The notes under the pieces: generated by a model | What the model saw: the letters and a program-made list of their open reading frames with translations, nothing else | Database searches by the model: none | Told to the model about the DNA's origin: nothing | Made by a program: the position numbers and the translations under genes | Shown: positions 1 through 6,199 of the stretch, in pieces | Position numbering within the stretch: the first letter of the stretch is position 1 | Layout: each line of letters starts with the position of its first letter | Assembly: GCA_023430775.1 (NCBI GenBank) | Contig: JAEYYY010000063.1 | Location: 1-7,686, forward strand | Length of the DNA stretch: 7,686 nt | Direction: 5' to 3' | From: Pseudomonadota bacterium | Lineage (GTDB): Bacteria; Myxococcota_A; Polyangia; Haliangiales; Haliangiaceae

Positions 1-333
1 CGTAAGCGGGTGAAGTCAAACGACGACGACCCGGCATCGCGGCTGCACTTCGATCTCCGCATGCAAACCATCAAGCCCGATGTCCTCGTCACTGTCACCG
101 GCGGCGTCTCTCTCTCGGAGGCGTGGACCAACACCAAGAACTTCACCGGCGGTCTGTTCGGCGGCGCGGTGCACGGCGTGAACGCGAAGACCAGCCAGAT
201 CGACACGTTCGCGGACACGTCGTCGCGCGCGACCAAGGCCGGCTTCGAGCTCGGCGCGATGGGCAACATGGCGACCGGTCCGGTCGGCGATCTCGTCTCG
301 CTCGGCGCCGGCGCGCTCAATCCCGGCAAGTGA
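1..333 (+). CDS. 3' end of an unrecognised protein, cut by the left edge
   Basis: The frame is open from the first base and ends at TGA 331-333, giving about 110 residues. A GTG at position 10 could be a start, but the codons before it (CGT AAG CGG) are also open and I see no clear ribosome binding site, so the gene most likely begins outside the window. The visible part has a charged stretch (SNDDDP), then a segment that alternates hydrophobic residues like beta strands (LHFDLRMQ, DVLVTVTGG), then a Gly/Ala/Thr-rich tail containing FTGGLFGG and LGAMGNMATGPVG. I see no membrane helix, cysteine or catalytic motif and do not recognise a family. The amino-acid mix is normal for a protein, unlike the Arg/His-rich antisense frame. 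The CpXC gene follows 15 bases later on the same strand, so the two may be co-transcribed. Confidence 0.55.
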   Translation, partial: RKRVKSNDDDPASRLHFDLRMQTIKPDVLVTVTGGVSLSEAWTNTKNFTGGLFGGAVHGVNAKTSQIDTFADTSSRATKAGFELGAMGNMATGPVGDLVSLGAGALNPGK

Positions 334-348
334 TCGCTCGCGCGTGCG

Positions 349-978
349 ATGCTGCACGCGATGTCGATCAAGGGGACCGTCGCGGTCCGTTGCCCGAGCT
401 GCGGCGCGTCGCACGAGGCCGCGCTCGTCCAGTCGATCAACGCTCGCACCGAGCCCGAGCTGGTCGGCCAGCTGCTCGCCGGCGAGCTCAACGTGCTCGC
501 CTGCCCGTGTGGCCGGCGCACGCGGCTCGAGGCGACGCTGCTGTTTCACGATCCCGATCGCGACTACTACTGCCAGGCGTGTCCCGGCGGTGAAGCCGCG
601 ATGGCCGAGGGCGCACGCGCGTTCGCGACCATCGGCATGACGGGCACGCGCCGGCTCGTGCCGTCGCAGAACGCGCTGCTCGAGAAGGTGATGATCCTGC
701 GCGCCGGCCTCGACGACTCGATCATCGAGGTGCTGAAGGTCATCCTCCTCGCGTCGCGCGGCGACGATCTCGATCGCGTGTTGCTGTTCGCGCTGGTCGA
801 CGACGCGAACCACATCGTCTGGCAGCTGCCGGATCAGGAGCGCACGATCGCGAGCCCGCTCGACGGCTACACCAAGCTCGCGGCGAGCAAGCCGCCGGCG
901 CCGAAGCCCGACGAGCTCCGCATCGATCGCGTGTGGGCGATCGAGGCCGCGCGCGTGCTCACCGAGTCTGCCAGCTAG
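349..978 (+). CDS. CpXC-domain protein (function unknown)
   Basis: A 209-residue soluble protein. The N-terminal half carries the cysteine pattern that defines the CpXC family: CPSC at residues 15-18 and CPC at 52-54. A third pair, CQAC, lies at 75-78. The spacing suggests a zinc-ribbon-like metal site, which is an inference, since CpXC (Pfam) is a domain of unknown function. Residues 105-160 are predicted helical with conserved-looking hydrophobic blocks (ALLEKVMILRAGLDDSIIEV, VLLFALVDD), and a Pro/Lys-rich linker (KPPAPKPDE) precedes the C-terminal tail. No signal peptide is present, so the protein is probably cytoplasmic. The start is either ATG 349 or ATG 361 (residue 5). Neither has a convincing Shine-Dalgarno sequence, and the cysteines lie downstream of both. 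It converges with the lipoprotein gene that ends 26 bases further on. The family assignment is fairly sure and the role is unknown. Confidence 0.85.
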   Translation: MLHAMSIKGTVAVRCPSCGASHEAALVQSINARTEPELVGQLLAGELNVLACPCGRRTRLEATLLFHDPDRDYYCQACPGGEAAMAEGARAFATIGMTGTRRLVPSQNALLEKVMILRAGLDDSIIEVLKVILLASRGDDLDRVLLFALVDDANHIVWQLPDQERTIASPLDGYTKLAASKPPAPKPDELRIDRVWAIEAARVLTESAS

Positions 979-1004
979 GCATCCGTATAGATGCCCACGG
1001 ACTC

Positions 1005-2153
1005 CTACGGGCAGCTGCGCGGCCCACCGGTGCACGTCTCCATGCCCGACAGGTCGTTGCAGTACTCGAAGCAAGCCATCCGGCGATAACCGCCGTTGCC
1101 GTCGATCGTGCCGATCGAGAGCAGCTCGCCGTTGTGCGGCAGGTTCGGGTTGAGCACGCCGCTCTCGAGCTCGAGGTCCGGGTTGAACGCGGCATCGAAC
1201 GCGTTGAAGCCGTTGCCGACCTGGCCTGGGAGATCGGTCTTCACGGCGGTGTCGGCGATCGTCACGCCGCGGGTCTCGCTGCGCAGCGACAGCTCGATCA
1301 CGCCCTCGAAGCTGCCGGCGATGCCGCTCGCCTGCACGCTGACGAGGTCGCCGTACATCAGCGCATCGGTGCGGACGATCGGAGCGAGCGTCGGCGCGAA
1401 CCGCGTCACCACGCCGGTGTCGAGCACGCGACCGCCGGCCTCGCGAACGACCAGGCGCAGATCATCGGCCGCCTTGACGCCGTCGGGAACGATGACGTTG
1501 ACCTGCGAGCCCGACGCGACGCTGGTCGCGACCTTGGTGCCGTTCCACCACTGCGCGGGCGGCGACGCCCACAGCTCGACCTCGACATCGAAGTCGCGCT
1601 CGGCGAGCACGCCGCCGAGCTGCATGGTGACGAGCCCATCGTGACCGACGAGCGCGCCGGCCTTGGGCTCGGCCAGCACGTCGGTCTGATCGGCGGTGCA
1701 GTCGGGGCAGTAGGTCACGAGCTGGAAGCTGGTCGGGGTGGCGAGCTCGTGCGAGCCGACCACGATCAGGTGCTCGCCGCGCTCGGCGGTCGCGACCGTC
1801 ATCTCGATGTTGGCGCGCGGCGAGCTGTAGCCCGCGGCACCGAGGACCTCGCGGCGGCCATCGCGCAGCGGACCGAGCACGGCGACGCGCACGGTGCCGT
1901 CGTCGACCGCGGTCGCGACGACATCGGTCGCGATGCCGGCATCGAGCCACACCGGGAACACCTTGCGGCCGTTCGCATCGGCGAAGTCGAACACGCGCTC
2001 ACCGACGTGGACCGTGGATGCGTCCACCCACGACGCGTCGGCCTTGCCGCCGACGAAGTCTGAATCGGTTTCGGTAGCGAGCTGGAGATCACCGCTGGGC
2101 TCGGCAGCGCAGGCGGTGAAGATGAGTGCAGTCAGTGAAGCAAAGCGAAGCAT
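1005..2153 (-). CDS. Secreted lipoprotein with GGKAD motif and Cys-rich C-terminus
   Basis: A 382-residue protein read from ATG 2153-2151 to TAG 1007-1005. It begins with a short lipoprotein signal: MLRF, a hydrophobic run, and FTAC with the lipidated cysteine at residue 15. Phe at lipobox position -3 is less common but tolerated. A Ser/Thr/Asp-rich tether with GGKADA at 35-40 follows. I recall similar Gly-Lys-Ala-Asp tethers in other myxobacterial lipoproteins, but this is memory and not a search. Residues about 45-148 look like an all-beta domain of the bacterial pre-peptidase C-terminal type (VFDFADANGRKVFPVWL, HLIVVGSHEL). More beta-rich sequence follows a CPDC pair at 149-152. The end is cysteine-rich, with Cys 361, 365, 374 and 381 probably forming disulfides. 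No enzyme motif is visible. The frame stays open upstream to 2648, but that extension is antisense-like and would bury the signal peptide. The protein may be anchored in the outer membrane. It lies on the same strand as the signalling operon but is separated from it by 205 bases. Confidence 0.85.
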   Translation of the reverse strand: MLRFASLTALIFTACAAEPSGDLQLATETDSDFVGGKADASWVDASTVHVGERVFDFADANGRKVFPVWLDAGIATDVVATAVDDGTVRVAVLGPLRDGRREVLGAAGYSSPRANIEMTVATAERGEHLIVVGSHELATPTSFQLVTYCPDCTADQTDVLAEPKAGALVGHDGLVTMQLGGVLAERDFDVEVELWASPPAQWWNGTKVATSVASGSQVNVIVPDGVKAADDLRLVVREAGGRVLDTGVVTRFAPTLAPIVRTDALMYGDLVSVQASGIAGSFEGVIELSLRSETRGVTIADTAVKTDLPGQVGNGFNAFDAAFNPDLELESGVLNPNLPHNGELLSIGTIDGNGGYRRMACFEYCNDLSGMETCTGGPRSCP

Positions 2154-2190
2154 GAATTTCGCGCGCGCGTGTGCACGGTGTGGACCCGCT

Positions 2191-2262
2191 GCAACTCGAG
2201 GGAACTGCGCAACTGGTGCACGAAATTCGTGCGAAGTTGGCGCGCCTCGCAACTCGAGTTGC
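2191..2262. promoter_or_regulatory. Palindrome and half-site cluster upstream of the lipoprotein gene
   Basis: A perfect 14-bp palindrome GCAACTCGAGTTGC lies at 2249-2262. The same ten bases that begin it (GCAACTCGAG) recur at 2191-2200, GCAACT occurs again at 2209-2214, and near copies are GGAACT at 2201-2206 and CCAACT on the minus strand at 2240-2235. A second inverted repeat, GCACGAA-A-TTCGTGC, fills 2218-2232. The cluster lies 38 to 109 bases upstream of the lipoprotein start, where operators normally sit. The bound regulator is unknown, and I could not place convincing -35/-10 boxes. Confidence 0.5.
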
Positions 2263-2319
2263 CACGGACTGCGGACGGCAGTGGGCAGCGAGCGCGACTC
2301 AGTGACGTCAGACGAACGA

Positions 2320-2340
2320 TGCATCCACGACGGTGATGCA
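2320..2340. repeat. Stem-loop in the REC-HDOD/lipoprotein gap
   Basis: TGCATC (2320-2325) pairs with GATGCA (2335-2340). With C2326 bulged out, AC (2327-2328) pairs with GT (2333-2334), giving an eight-pair stem around the loop GACG (2329-2332). On the minus strand it begins 18 bases after the REC-HDOD stop codon. No run of U follows, so it is not a classical intrinsic terminator. It could be a weak attenuator, an mRNA 3'-end stabiliser or part of the control region for the lipoprotein gene. Confidence 0.35.
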
Positions 2341-2358
2341 GGACCGACGCCGTTCGGG

Positions 2359-3411
2359 TCAGTCGATCGTCGCCAAGATTGCTCGGCAGCGCTCGACATC
2401 GATCCCGAGCGGCCCGGCATGCGCTTCGACCACGTCGTCCGGCGCACCCTCCGCCAGCACGCGCGCGAGGGCGACGGCGCGCAGCCGCGAGTCTTCCGGT
2501 GCCGGTGCCTGCGCGGGATCGCGATGGAACGCGACCGCGGTGACGACCTCGGTGGGCAAGCCCCAGGTGCCGAGCAGCAGCCCGCCGATCCGCGCGTGCA
2601 GCTGCGGCGTCGCGGCGGATCGATTGCCGAGGACGAGCGAGGCGACATCGTGGAGCAGGCCGGCGAGGAACACCTCGTCGTGATGCTCGCTGGCGAGCGC
2701 GCGCGCGAGCTTCGCCACCCGCATGCTGCGCGCCGCCGACTCGGCCGCTCGGGGACTGGCGTGAAACACCTCGGCGACCAGCAGCAGCTCGCGCAGCTTC
2801 GCGTGGCCGAGCATGCTGGCGGCGACGCGCACCGATGTGATGCGCTCGCCCTGGACGAAGAACGAGCTGTTGACGAGCTGGAGCAGCTTGCTCGCCACCG
2901 CGACGTCGGTCTCGATCAGCTCGCTGATCTCCGTGAAGCTGCCGTTGCGCTCGAGCGCCTGGGCGACCGCGAGGTAGAGGGTCGGCGCCGACGGCAGGCT
3001 CGCGACGCCGCACGCGAGTGCGAGCAGCTCGGGATCGTCGACCAGCGTGCGCGCCCACTGCACGCGCTCGATCGTCGCGGCGAGGCGCGGCACCGGGCAC
3101 GGCTTGGCGAGCCACTGATGGCTGGCGATCACGGCGCGCATCCGATCCTCGAGGCGTGCCTCGCCCGACAGCACGAGGCGGGTGACCTGCGGGTGCTTGG
3201 TGCGGATCTGATCGAGCAGCGTGACGCCATCCATGCCGGGCATGCCGATGTCGGAGACGATGACATCGAACGCCTCGCGCTCGAGGAGAGCGAGCGCATC
3301 GGGCCCACTGGTGGCGAAGGCGGCGGTCCACGGTGGCTTGCGCACGCGCACCGCGCGATCGATCGCTCGCAACAGGATCGGCTCGTCGTCCACGAACAAC
3401 ACCCTCGTCAT
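2359..3411 (-). CDS. REC-HDOD response regulator
   Basis: A 350-residue cytoplasmic two-domain protein. Residues 1-118 form a receiver domain: acidic pair D8-D9, phospho-acceptor D54 in the VSDIGMPGMDG motif, the switch residue S82 (VLSGEA) and K103-P104. Residues about 125-325 form an HDOD domain, the HD-superfamily relative that lacks HD-GYP signatures. It has the ASLPSAP entry motif (137-143), LLQLVNSSFF (176-185), a GLLHD dyad (251-255) and GTWGLPTEVV (281-290). HDOD domains generally act through protein contacts and not DNA binding, and REC-HDOD proteins in other bacteria have roles in motility, biofilm formation and stress signalling. It is the last gene of the overlapping block. Its ATG shares four bases with the stop of the REC-kinase gene, and an AGGAG lies 7 bases upstream, which supports this start. 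All receiver residues needed for phosphorylation are present. It is the likely end point of the phosphate flow started by the two upstream kinases. Confidence 0.92.
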   Translation of the reverse strand: MTRVLFVDDEPILLRAIDRAVRVRKPPWTAAFATSGPDALALLEREAFDVIVSDIGMPGMDGVTLLDQIRTKHPQVTRLVLSGEARLEDRMRAVIASHQWLAKPCPVPRLAATIERVQWARTLVDDPELLALACGVASLPSAPTLYLAVAQALERNGSFTEISELIETDVAVASKLLQLVNSSFFVQGERITSVRVAASMLGHAKLRELLLVAEVFHASPRAAESAARSMRVAKLARALASEHHDEVFLAGLLHDVASLVLGNRSAATPQLHARIGGLLLGTWGLPTEVVTAVAFHRDPAQAPAPEDSRLRAVALARVLAEGAPDDVVEAHAGPLGIDVERCRAILATID

Positions 3412-4697
3412 GCCGCAGCTCCTCGTACCTGGTTCGGGATGAACAGATGGAACACCGTGCCCTCGCCGGGCACGGAATCGACCTCGATGCGTCCGCAGTG
3501 CTGATCGACGATGGTCTTGCGAACGAGCGCGAGGCCCTGCCCCGTGCCCTTGCCGAGCTCCTTCGTCGTGAAGAACGGCTCGAAGATCCGCTGGCGATTC
3601 TCGCTCGGGATGCCGACGCCGGTGTCGGCGACCGACAGCTGGACGCCGCCGGGATACGCCCGCGTCGTGATCGTGATCCTGCCGTGCTTCCCCTTCGCGG
3701 TGATCGCGTGCGAGGCGTTGATCAGGAGATTCAGGATCGCGCGGCCGAGCTCGTCGGCGAAGCCCTGGACGAACGGGATGTCACCGAGCTCCAGCACGAG
3801 CTCGGCATCCCGCTTGTATTCCGTGCGCCCCAGCTGAGCCGCCATCTGGACCTGGCGATTCAAATCGACCGGAGTCGCGGTTTGTTCACGCTGCACGTGT
3901 GCGTACTCGCCGACACTGCGGACGATCGCGGCGACCCGCGTCACCCCGTCGAGCGCGTCGTGGATCGAGCCGGCCATGTCGTCGGCGAGATCCGGACAGG
4001 CGTGACGAGCGCGCACCTGTTCGAGCGCGTCGCCGAGGAACTCGAGGCTCGACTGGATGTACTGCATCGGCGTGTTGATCTCGTGCGCGACACCGGCGGC
4101 GAGCCTGCCGAGCGCCTCGAACTTCTGGAGTGCGCCGAGCTCGAGCTCGAGCCGCCGCGAGACCTCGTGGGCGACTCGCCGCTCGAGCTCGTGGAGCTGG
4201 GCCGCGAGGGCCCGGCCACGGCGCGCCTTGTCGCTGAGGCAGGCGGCGAGCTGACGGACCTCGATCGGATCGAACGGCTTGCGCAGGATCACGAGCTGGT
4301 CGCGATGCGGAGCGCGCTCGAGGATCTCCTGCCAGGTGTACATCGAGTGCGCGGTGCACAGCACGATCTCGAGGTCGGGCTGGATCTCCCACAGCTTCGC
4401 CGCCGTCTGCACGCCATCGATGCCGGGCGGCATGTGGATGTCGACGAACGCGACGGAGAAGGGCCGGCCCGCGGCCGCGGCCGCCTTGCAGAGCTCGACA
4501 CCTTCGAGCCCCTGCCCGGCGTACTCCATCCGGTAGCGCAGCTCGTGTGATTCCTCGGGTACGTCGTCGTCGCCGAGCGCGAGTGCGAGGGCATCGAGCC
4601 TGGAATCGACGCCATCCTGCTGTGGATCGAGCAACGCGGCGAAGTTCTGCAGGATCGACTCCTGATCGTCGATCACCAGCACACCTGGTCGGTTCAT
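3408..4697 (-). CDS. Soluble REC-histidine kinase
   Basis: A 429-residue cytoplasmic kinase with no membrane segment. An N-terminal receiver covers residues 5-155: D10-D11, phospho-acceptor D86 in FVDIHMPPGIDG, T115 (LCTAHS) and K140-P141. Between the first helix and second strand is an acidic, longer-than-usual stretch (about 24-57, with GDDDVPEES). A coiled helix (about 160-200) leads to the HisKA phospho-acceptor H205 in GVAHEINTP, with the usual acidic neighbour E206. The ATPase domain has an N-box (NLLINASHAI, 323-332), G1 box DTGVGIP (358-364), F-box IFEPFFTTKE (371-380) and G2 box GKGTGQGLAL (382-391), all intact. The receiver at the front suggests that phosphate from another kinase, plausibly the membrane kinase encoded just upstream, controls its activity. 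H205 is then the natural donor for the REC-HDOD protein. The start overlaps the upstream stop (ATGA) and has an AGGAG 5 bases before it. I recall relatives with the same MPPG-DG receiver in other proteobacteria. Confidence 0.93.
   Translation of the reverse strand: MNRPGVLVIDDQESILQNFAALLDPQQDGVDSRLDALALALGDDDVPEESHELRYRMEYAGQGLEGVELCKAAAAAGRPFSVAFVDIHMPPGIDGVQTAAKLWEIQPDLEIVLCTAHSMYTWQEILERAPHRDQLVILRKPFDPIEVRQLAACLSDKARRGRALAAQLHELERRVAHEVSRRLELELGALQKFEALGRLAAGVAHEINTPMQYIQSSLEFLGDALEQVRARHACPDLADDMAGSIHDALDGVTRVAAIVRSVGEYAHVQREQTATPVDLNRQVQMAAQLGRTEYKRDAELVLELGDIPFVQGFADELGRAILNLLINASHAITAKGKHGRITITTRAYPGGVQLSVADTGVGIPSENRQRIFEPFFTTKELGKGTGQGLALVRKTIVDQHCGRIEVDSVPGEGTVFHLFIPNQVRGAAA
3419..3423 (-). 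promoter_or_regulatory. Ribosome binding site of the REC-HDOD gene
   Basis: AGGAG on the minus strand (CTCCT on plus), 7 bases before ATG 3411-3409 and inside the last codons of the upstream kinase gene. It confirms the ATGA-overlap start. Confidence 0.75.
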
Positions 4698-6199
4698 ACG
4701 GACTCCTGGACCGGAACGGTCAGCGTGAAGCAGGCGCCCTTCCCCACTCCCTCACTGGAGACTTCGAGCGCGCCACCGAGCTGCCGCGCGGTGAGCGCCG
4801 ACGAGTGCAAGCCGTAGCCGTGTCCCTGCGGCTTGCTCGTGAAGCCGGCGCTGAACACGCGCGCCAGCACCTCGGGCGCGATGCCGACACCGGTGTCGGT
4901 CACCGAGATCGCGACGCGCGAGCCATCGCGAGCGGCGGCGATCCAGATCTCGCGATGCTCGCGGCCGGCGACTGCATCGCGGGCGTTGGTGATCAAGTTC
5001 ACCAGCACCTGCAGCATGCGATGGCGGTCGAGCGACACCGCCTCCTCGAGCTCGGGCGCGATCGCGGTGGAGATCGTGATGTCCTTGCGGCGGTTCGGCG
5101 GGCAGCCGAGCTCGATCGCCTCGGCGACCAGCGCGCGGACCTGCGTCGACTCGACGACGCTGCGCACGCGCGCGTACGCGTTCTGCATCGCGACGACGCG
5201 CTTGATGTGCTCGACGTGGTTGCCGAAACCGTCGAGGTCCTTGGCCGCGTCGGCCTGGAATTGCTCGAACGCCTGGATCACCACGGCGACGTAATCGCGC
5301 GTGACGGCCAGCTTCTCGCGATCGAGGCTGGTCGCCTTGCCGAGCAGCTCGTTGAGCTTGCGCAACCGCGCGACGGGCATCGCCCGCGTCCGCTCGCAGA
5401 GCAGCTCGAGCGACACGTTGACCGAGGTCAACACGTTGCCGACGTTGTGGAGCACGCCGGTCGCGACCTCGGCCATGCCGGCATGGCGCGACGCACGCAC
5501 CAGCTCCTGCTGGCTCTCCTGGTTGACCTTCTCGAGCATCGCCCGCAGTGACGTCGCGAGCTCGGTGACCTCGTCGCCGCCTCGCACCTCGGGCATCACC
5601 GCCGGCAATCTGCCGCTCGCGATCTTGCGAGCCGTCGCGCTCAGCGAGCGGATCGGCCGCACCACGATCATCGCGAACAGCATGGTGCCGAGCAAGCCGA
5701 CCGCGAACACGACCGCCGAGGTCAGCGCCACGGTGGTGCGCGCTTCGTCGCGATCCTCCGCGAGCTGGGCGAGCGAGAAGCCGACGTGCAACATGCCGCG
5801 ACCGTCGGCATTGCCGTGGATCGGCAAGCTGACGGTGAGGACGTCTTCGGTCTGATCGATCGCGGACTCGTCCGCGAGCAGCTGGCCCGAGGGAACGTTG
5901 TCGAGGCGCCAGGCGGCGAACCTGGTGCCGGTCTCGCCGCGCACCACGGCGAACTTGGCGTCGGGTGCCGAGGCCAGCCAGCCGAGGATCGAGGTCGCGT
6001 TGTCGGCGTCGTCGAACTCGATCGCGGGACCGAGCGCGGTTGCCATCACCTGCGTGATCGAGGTCGCTCGCTGCTCCGCCAGCTCGTGCGCCTGATCGGC
6101 CATCCGCGCCGGAAAGAACACGACCATGAACAGACCGATGACGGCGAGCAGCGCGCCGAACAGCAGCACCATCTTGGTGCCGAGGGAACCTCGCCTCAT
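4694..6199 (-). CDS. Membrane histidine kinase: CHASE8-like sensor, HAMP, HN-type H-box
   Basis: A 501-residue inner-membrane kinase. TM1 spans residues about 10-30 and TM2 about 156-180. The periplasmic part between them (31-155) resembles CHASE8, the sensor of YfiN-type proteins: a helix, then ATALGPAIEFDDADNATSIL (53-72), then strands (AKFAVVRGE, TVSLPI). HAMP covers about 178-232, with the RPIRSLSATARKIASG signature. The catalytic part has phospho-acceptor H251 in GVLHNVGNVLTSVN. Asn252 stands where HisKA kinases have Glu or Asp. A second helix contains HIKRVVAMQNAYAR (331-344). The N-box is NLITNARDAV (401-410), the G1 box DTGVGI (435-440), and the F/G2 region FSAGFTSK (449-456) with GHGYGLHSSA (459-468). 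The H251-N405 distance is about 50 residues longer than in EnvZ. I recall a kinase subfamily with the same HNVGN, HIK-VAMQ and GHG-GLHSSA signatures, so it is probably active. It follows a YfiR-like gene with an ATGA overlap and a GAGGA 6 bases upstream, and that protein is its likely periplasmic partner. Confidence 0.9.
   Translation of the reverse strand: MRRGSLGTKMVLLFGALLAVIGLFMVVFFPARMADQAHELAEQRATSITQVMATALGPAIEFDDADNATSILGWLASAPDAKFAVVRGETGTRFAAWRLDNVPSGQLLADESAIDQTEDVLTVSLPIHGNADGRGMLHVGFSLAQLAEDRDEARTTVALTSAVVFAVGLLGTMLFAMIVVRPIRSLSATARKIASGRLPAVMPEVRGGDEVTELATSLRAMLEKVNQESQQELVRASRHAGMAEVATGVLHNVGNVLTSVNVSLELLCERTRAMPVARLRKLNELLGKATSLDREKLAVTRDYVAVVIQAFEQFQADAAKDLDGFGNHVEHIKRVVAMQNAYARVRSVVESTQVRALVAEAIELGCPPNRRKDITISTAIAPELEEAVSLDRHRMLQVLVNLITNARDAVAGREHREIWIAAARDGSRVAISVTDTGVGIAPEVLARVFSAGFTSKPQGHGYGLHSSALTARQLGGALEVSSEGVGKGACFTLTVPVQESV
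4703..4707 (-). promoter_or_regulatory. Ribosome binding site of the REC-kinase gene
   Basis: AGGAG on the minus strand, 5 bases before ATG 4697-4695. It lies within the 3' end of the membrane kinase gene and supports translation coupled across the ATGA overlap. Confidence 0.75.

Noticed and set aside
982..1013. Possible bidirectional terminator between the convergent CpXC and lipoprotein genes
   Set aside because: Only competing five-pair stems are present (TCCGT 982-986 with ACGGA 997-1001, TGCCC 992-996 with GGGCA 1009-1013) with loops of 10-12 bases and no T-tract on either strand.
16..1074. Long minus-strand frame opposite the first two genes
   Set aside because: It is extremely Arg/His/Glu-rich with no motif, while the plus strand encodes the CpXC cysteine pattern.
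933..2063. Plus-strand frame of 376 codons opposite the lipoprotein gene
   Set aside because: Composition is typical of an antisense frame, and the minus strand has a lipoprotein signal and coherent beta-rich sequence.
2154..2262. Sigma-70 promoter for the lipoprotein gene
   Set aside because: TTGCGA/TTGCGC-like -35 boxes can be picked on the minus strand, but no acceptable -10 lies 16-18 bases away, so I could not support a call.
2303..2325. Eight-base palindromes TGACGTCA (2303-2310) and GATGCATC (2318-2325) as operators
   Set aside because: Each occurs once and is short enough to be chance. The second is part of the stem-loop already listed.
2154..2648. In-frame extension of the lipoprotein reading frame upstream to 2648
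   Set aside because: It overlaps the end of the REC-HDOD gene, is Arg/Ser/Pro-rich like an antisense or off-frame product, and would bury a clear lipoprotein signal that starts at ATG 2153.
1894..3504. Long plus-strand open frame (536 codons) opposite the lipoprotein and REC-HDOD genes
   Set aside because: Its translation is Arg/His/Asp/Ala-rich with no domain, and the minus strand carries complete recognised proteins. Long antisense frames are expected at this GC content.
3333..5551. Two more long plus-strand frames (3333-4550 and 4547-5551)
   Set aside because: They run opposite the two kinase genes, whose catalytic motifs are intact, and have the Arg/His/Leu-rich composition of GC-rich antisense frames.
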